Assembly (NCBI RefSeq): GCF_002022275.1 | Contig: NZ_MSDF01000002.1 | Span: forward strand, 1 to 53,711 | From: Pseudomonas fluorescens | GTDB taxonomy: Bacteria; Pseudomonadota; Gammaproteobacteria; Pseudomonadales; Pseudomonadaceae | DNA: 53,711 nucleotides | Reading direction: 5' to 3' | Shown here: positions 51,466 to 53,711 of the stretch, one piece after another | How the letters are laid out: each line of letters begins with the position of its first letter | Numbering within the stretch: position 1 is the stretch's first letter | The notes under the pieces: generated by a model | What the model saw: the letters and a program-made list of their open reading frames with translations, nothing else | Told to the model about the DNA's origin: nothing | Databases searched by the model: none | Made by a program: the position numbers and the translations under genes

Positions 51466-52341
51466 CTATTTCGGCGCACCCAGCACTTCCATGACGCACG
51501 ACCTGAACAACGCGAAGAGCGGCAGTTGGCGCTGGGTGTACTTGGTCAGCAAGACGATTTCGCGATAGAAAGTGAGTTTATCCAATCGCAAAACCCGCAC
51601 GTCGCTGCCGTGTTCCAGCCACAAACCTGCCAGGGGCACCAGTGAAACCCCGAGGCCGCTGCGCACCATCTTGACGATGGCGTCCAGCTCGTCGAGTTCA
51701 AGGGTTTGCCGGGTCTGGATCTTTTGCTCCTTTAGAAACTGCGTGACCTGGCGACCGCCAAAGGAGCCGCGGTCGTACCGCACAAAGGGTTGCTCACGCA
51801 GGATCTGCAGGGGGTCATCGCCCTCCACGTCCTTTGCGGTGATCAGCACAAAGGGCTCACGCGCGATGACTTCGATATTCAGGTCTTTGGGCAGGCTGAA
51901 CGGCGGGTGGATCATGATCGCCAGGTCCAGCTCGCCGGCATCTACCTGGCTAAGCAGGTTCAGCGACACGCCGGGCACCAGGCTGACTTCGATAAAAGGC
52001 GCGCGTTGTTTGAGGGCCACCAGCGCCTCTGGCAGGATGCCGGTCTGCACGCTGCCAATAGCGCCGATACGCAATGAGCCGTGAAAGTTGTTGGCGCTGT
52101 CGGGGGTGCCCATGCGCGAGAAAATATCGAGGATCTCCTCCGCCAGCGGCACCGCTCGCTGCCCGGCGGCATTGAGCGTGGCCGAGCGGCCGGTGCGGTC
52201 GAACAGCTTGACCCCCAGCGCGTCCTCAAGGTGCTTGATCTGCGCGCTCACCGCCGACTGCGTCAGCCCGACCTGCTGCCCGGCAGCGGCAAAGGTGCCG
52301 CGCCGGGCGGCGGATACAAAGGTTCTTAACTCTCGAATCAT
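51466..52341 (-). CDS. LysR-family regulator
   Basis: A 291-residue LysR protein. HTH: IRELRTFVSAARRGTFAAAGQQVGLTQSAVSAQIKHLE (core GTFAAAGQQVGLTQSAVSAQ). LGVKLFDRTGRSATLNAAG follows, then NFHGSLRIGAIGSVQTGILPEAL (core GSLRIGAIGSVQTGILP). The HTH and the effector domain resemble the regulators beside YeeE/YedE or sulfur-transport genes, and it directly follows the YeeE-like gene on the same strand after 31 bp, so the two are probably cotranscribed. Confidence 0.88.
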   Translation of the reverse strand: MIRELRTFVSAARRGTFAAAGQQVGLTQSAVSAQIKHLEDALGVKLFDRTGRSATLNAAGQRAVPLAEEILDIFSRMGTPDSANNFHGSLRIGAIGSVQTGILPEALVALKQRAPFIEVSLVPGVSLNLLSQVDAGELDLAIMIHPPFSLPKDLNIEVIAREPFVLITAKDVEGDDPLQILREQPFVRYDRGSFGGRQVTQFLKEQKIQTRQTLELDELDAIVKMVRSGLGVSLVPLAGLWLEHGSDVRVLRLDKLTFYREIVLLTKYTQRQLPLFALFRSCVMEVLGAPK

Positions 52342-52372
52342 CCTGGTACCCTACTGCTAGAGGTTTAACCGC

Positions 52373-53575
52373 TCAGCAACCGCTCAACGCCACCTGCTGC
52401 CGTTCGCCCGCAAAGAAGAAGGGTCGCAAGCGCACGCCCACGCTGTTGCCGATAAACGCCGCCACCAGCCATACCCAGCCATGCAGGCTGCCCGAGGCAA
52501 TGCCGCTGAAATTGTTGCAACCATAGGCCAGGCGCGAGCCATAGCCCAGCAGCAGGCCGCCGATCACCGCCGCCGCCAGCGAGCGCGCCGGAATTTTCAG
52601 GCTCGGCGCAAAACGCCCGGCTAGGCCTGCGGCCAACAAGGCGCCGAGGATGATGCCCACGTCCATCACGCTGGTGATGTCTTCCCACACCGGCGCGGCA
52701 AGGGCCTTGGCATTGCCAGGCATTTGCCAGAACGCCCAGCTGGCCACGTCCACCCCCAAACCGCTCGCCACTTTGGCGCCCCACAGCGCGAACGCCGACG
52801 TAATGCCCCACGGCCGCCCGGCCAGGGCCAACGTCGCGTAGTTGAGCAGCGCCAAGCCGATGGCACCCCACACCAGCGGCCAAGGCCCGCGCAGGAAACG
52901 GCGCAGGCCGGTGTGTTCGCTGCTCACGCCCTCTTCCAGTTGGCCATGACGGCGCTTTTCCAGGCGAACCGTGACCCAGGCAATCAGCGCGAACACCACC
53001 AGGCTCAGTCCCAGCGCCGGCATCACGCCGAAGCTCTTGACGATGGACACCGCCGGAAACGCCGGCAGCGCGAACCACCAATCCACATGGTGGGTGGCGA
53101 TCAATGAACCGCAGATAAAGAACAACAGCGTCACCAGCATCCGCGCATTGCCGCCGCCGACGGTGAACAGGGTGCCTGATGCACAGCCTCCACCCAATTG
53201 CATGCCGATGCCGAAGATGAATGCACCGAATACCACTGAGATCCCGGCCGGCGCCACGAGCCCGACCACTGGCTGGCCGAATAATGTGCCGGCGCCCAGA
53301 GCCGGGAAGAACAGTAATACCGCCACTGCCAGCATCACCATCTGCGCGCGCAGGCCGGCGCCACGACGGTCGTTGATGAATACGCGCCAGGCGGAGGTGA
53401 AGCCGAACGCGGCGTGGTAGAGGGTCAGGCCCAGCGCGGCGCCGACTACCAGCAACAGTACCTGGCGTGAGTCGACAGTGTTTTGCAGGAACAGGGCGCC
53501 GAGTACCAGGATGATGAAAGCGAGCAACGGCGCGACGGGCTTGCGCGTGGGGGGGATGGGGAGAGTGGTGCTCAT
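52373..53575 (-). CDS. YeeE/YedE-family sulfur-compound transporter
   Basis: A 400-residue inner-membrane protein with about nine hydrophobic segments in two repeats. The family motifs GGGCASGTLFTVGGGNARML (first repeat) and YGCNNFSGIASGSLHGWVW (second repeat) are present. Their cysteines are the ones that pass thiosulfate in TsuA-like proteins. The ATG at 53575 has GGAA upstream; the frame opens 22 codons earlier. It precedes a LysR gene by 31 bp. Thiosulfate or another sulfur compound is the likely substrate. The final 136 bp of the window hold its promoter and nothing else that I recognise. Confidence 0.88.
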   Translation of the reverse strand: MSTTLPIPPTRKPVAPLLAFIILVLGALFLQNTVDSRQVLLLVVGAALGLTLYHAAFGFTSAWRVFINDRRGAGLRAQMVMLAVAVLLFFPALGAGTLFGQPVVGLVAPAGISVVFGAFIFGIGMQLGGGCASGTLFTVGGGNARMLVTLLFFICGSLIATHHVDWWFALPAFPAVSIVKSFGVMPALGLSLVVFALIAWVTVRLEKRRHGQLEEGVSSEHTGLRRFLRGPWPLVWGAIGLALLNYATLALAGRPWGITSAFALWGAKVASGLGVDVASWAFWQMPGNAKALAAPVWEDITSVMDVGIILGALLAAGLAGRFAPSLKIPARSLAAAVIGGLLLGYGSRLAYGCNNFSGIASGSLHGWVWLVAAFIGNSVGVRLRPFFFAGERQQVALSGC

Positions 53576-53711
53576 GGGGGATTCCGGTTGGTTTGGATAG
53601 GTTGATCGCCAGGGGGGGAGTATAAGCGTGCGGTAAACCATCGGTGTGTATGCATGTCTTTGTTGAGTACATATCCGTTATTTGGGTCATGGCTGATATG
53701 GGTTCCGCCCT

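Noticed and set aside
52365..53690. Minus-strand frame of 441 codons next to the YeeE-like gene's frame
   Set aside because: It is a shifted reading of the same DNA. The other frame has the family motifs and membrane segments.

Overview
The window looks like a chromosomal segment of a fluorescent Pseudomonas (P. fluorescens group). The evidence is the high G+C codon use, dense LysR-regulated catabolic and transport operons, and dispersed palindromic REP elements of the TGTGGGAGCTGGCTTGCCTGCGA and TGTGGCGAGCGGGCTTGCCC types. This is an inference from familiar sequence, not a database match. I found no rRNA, tRNA, IS element, prophage or CRISPR.

Layout. 0-4 kb: the 5' end of a trmK-like methyltransferase, then a FadR-type regulator facing a glucarate uptake and dehydration pair (gudP-like, gudD). 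4-9.6 kb: a toxin-antitoxin pair, an orphan sulfonate-type binding protein facing an SfnB/DszC-like flavoprotein, and a quinone-reductase-like enzyme with a divergent LysR. 9.8-19.4 kb: a large nutrient cluster. Six minus-strand genes (permease-ATPase fusion, PhyH dioxygenase, binding protein, class II aldolase, DUF1028, ArgE) lie beside a LysR gene that faces RidA, an AroQ-like protein with two changed active-site residues, and a flavin monooxygenase.

19.4-28.6 kb: small and accessory genes. These include a structured leader before a DUF6124-like gene, two hypotheticals between related hairpins, an exported crotonase opposite a Tat-exported alpha/beta hydrolase, msrA, GNAT, AraC, RidA and DoxX. 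28.7-33.8 kb: an lldD-FUSC-poxB operon (lactate to pyruvate to acetate) facing a TetR gene, with a perfect 19-bp palindrome before lldD. 34.9-35.7 kb: a tandem array of REP pairs.

35.7-44.2 kb: the best candidate for an undescribed pathway. A minus-strand series encodes a DHA2-type exporter, a DUF6875-like protein, a tryptophanase/tyrosine phenol-lyase homologue, an acyl-CoA-dehydrogenase-fold monooxygenase and an HpaB-like monooxygenase, with two LysR genes at its head. The lyase has a tryptophanase-like pocket except for one position, so an indole- or phenol-type product that is then hydroxylated and exported is a reasonable but untested reading. 44.4-53.7 kb: peroxiredoxin-like, YciI-like, DUF2986, a GlxA regulator with a cysteine hydrolase, an MHS-type transporter with pxpC-pxpB, a VOC protein, LysR and a YeeE/YedE transporter.

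Start codons were often moved inward from the longest open frame where a ribosome binding site or the family's normal N-terminus supported it.
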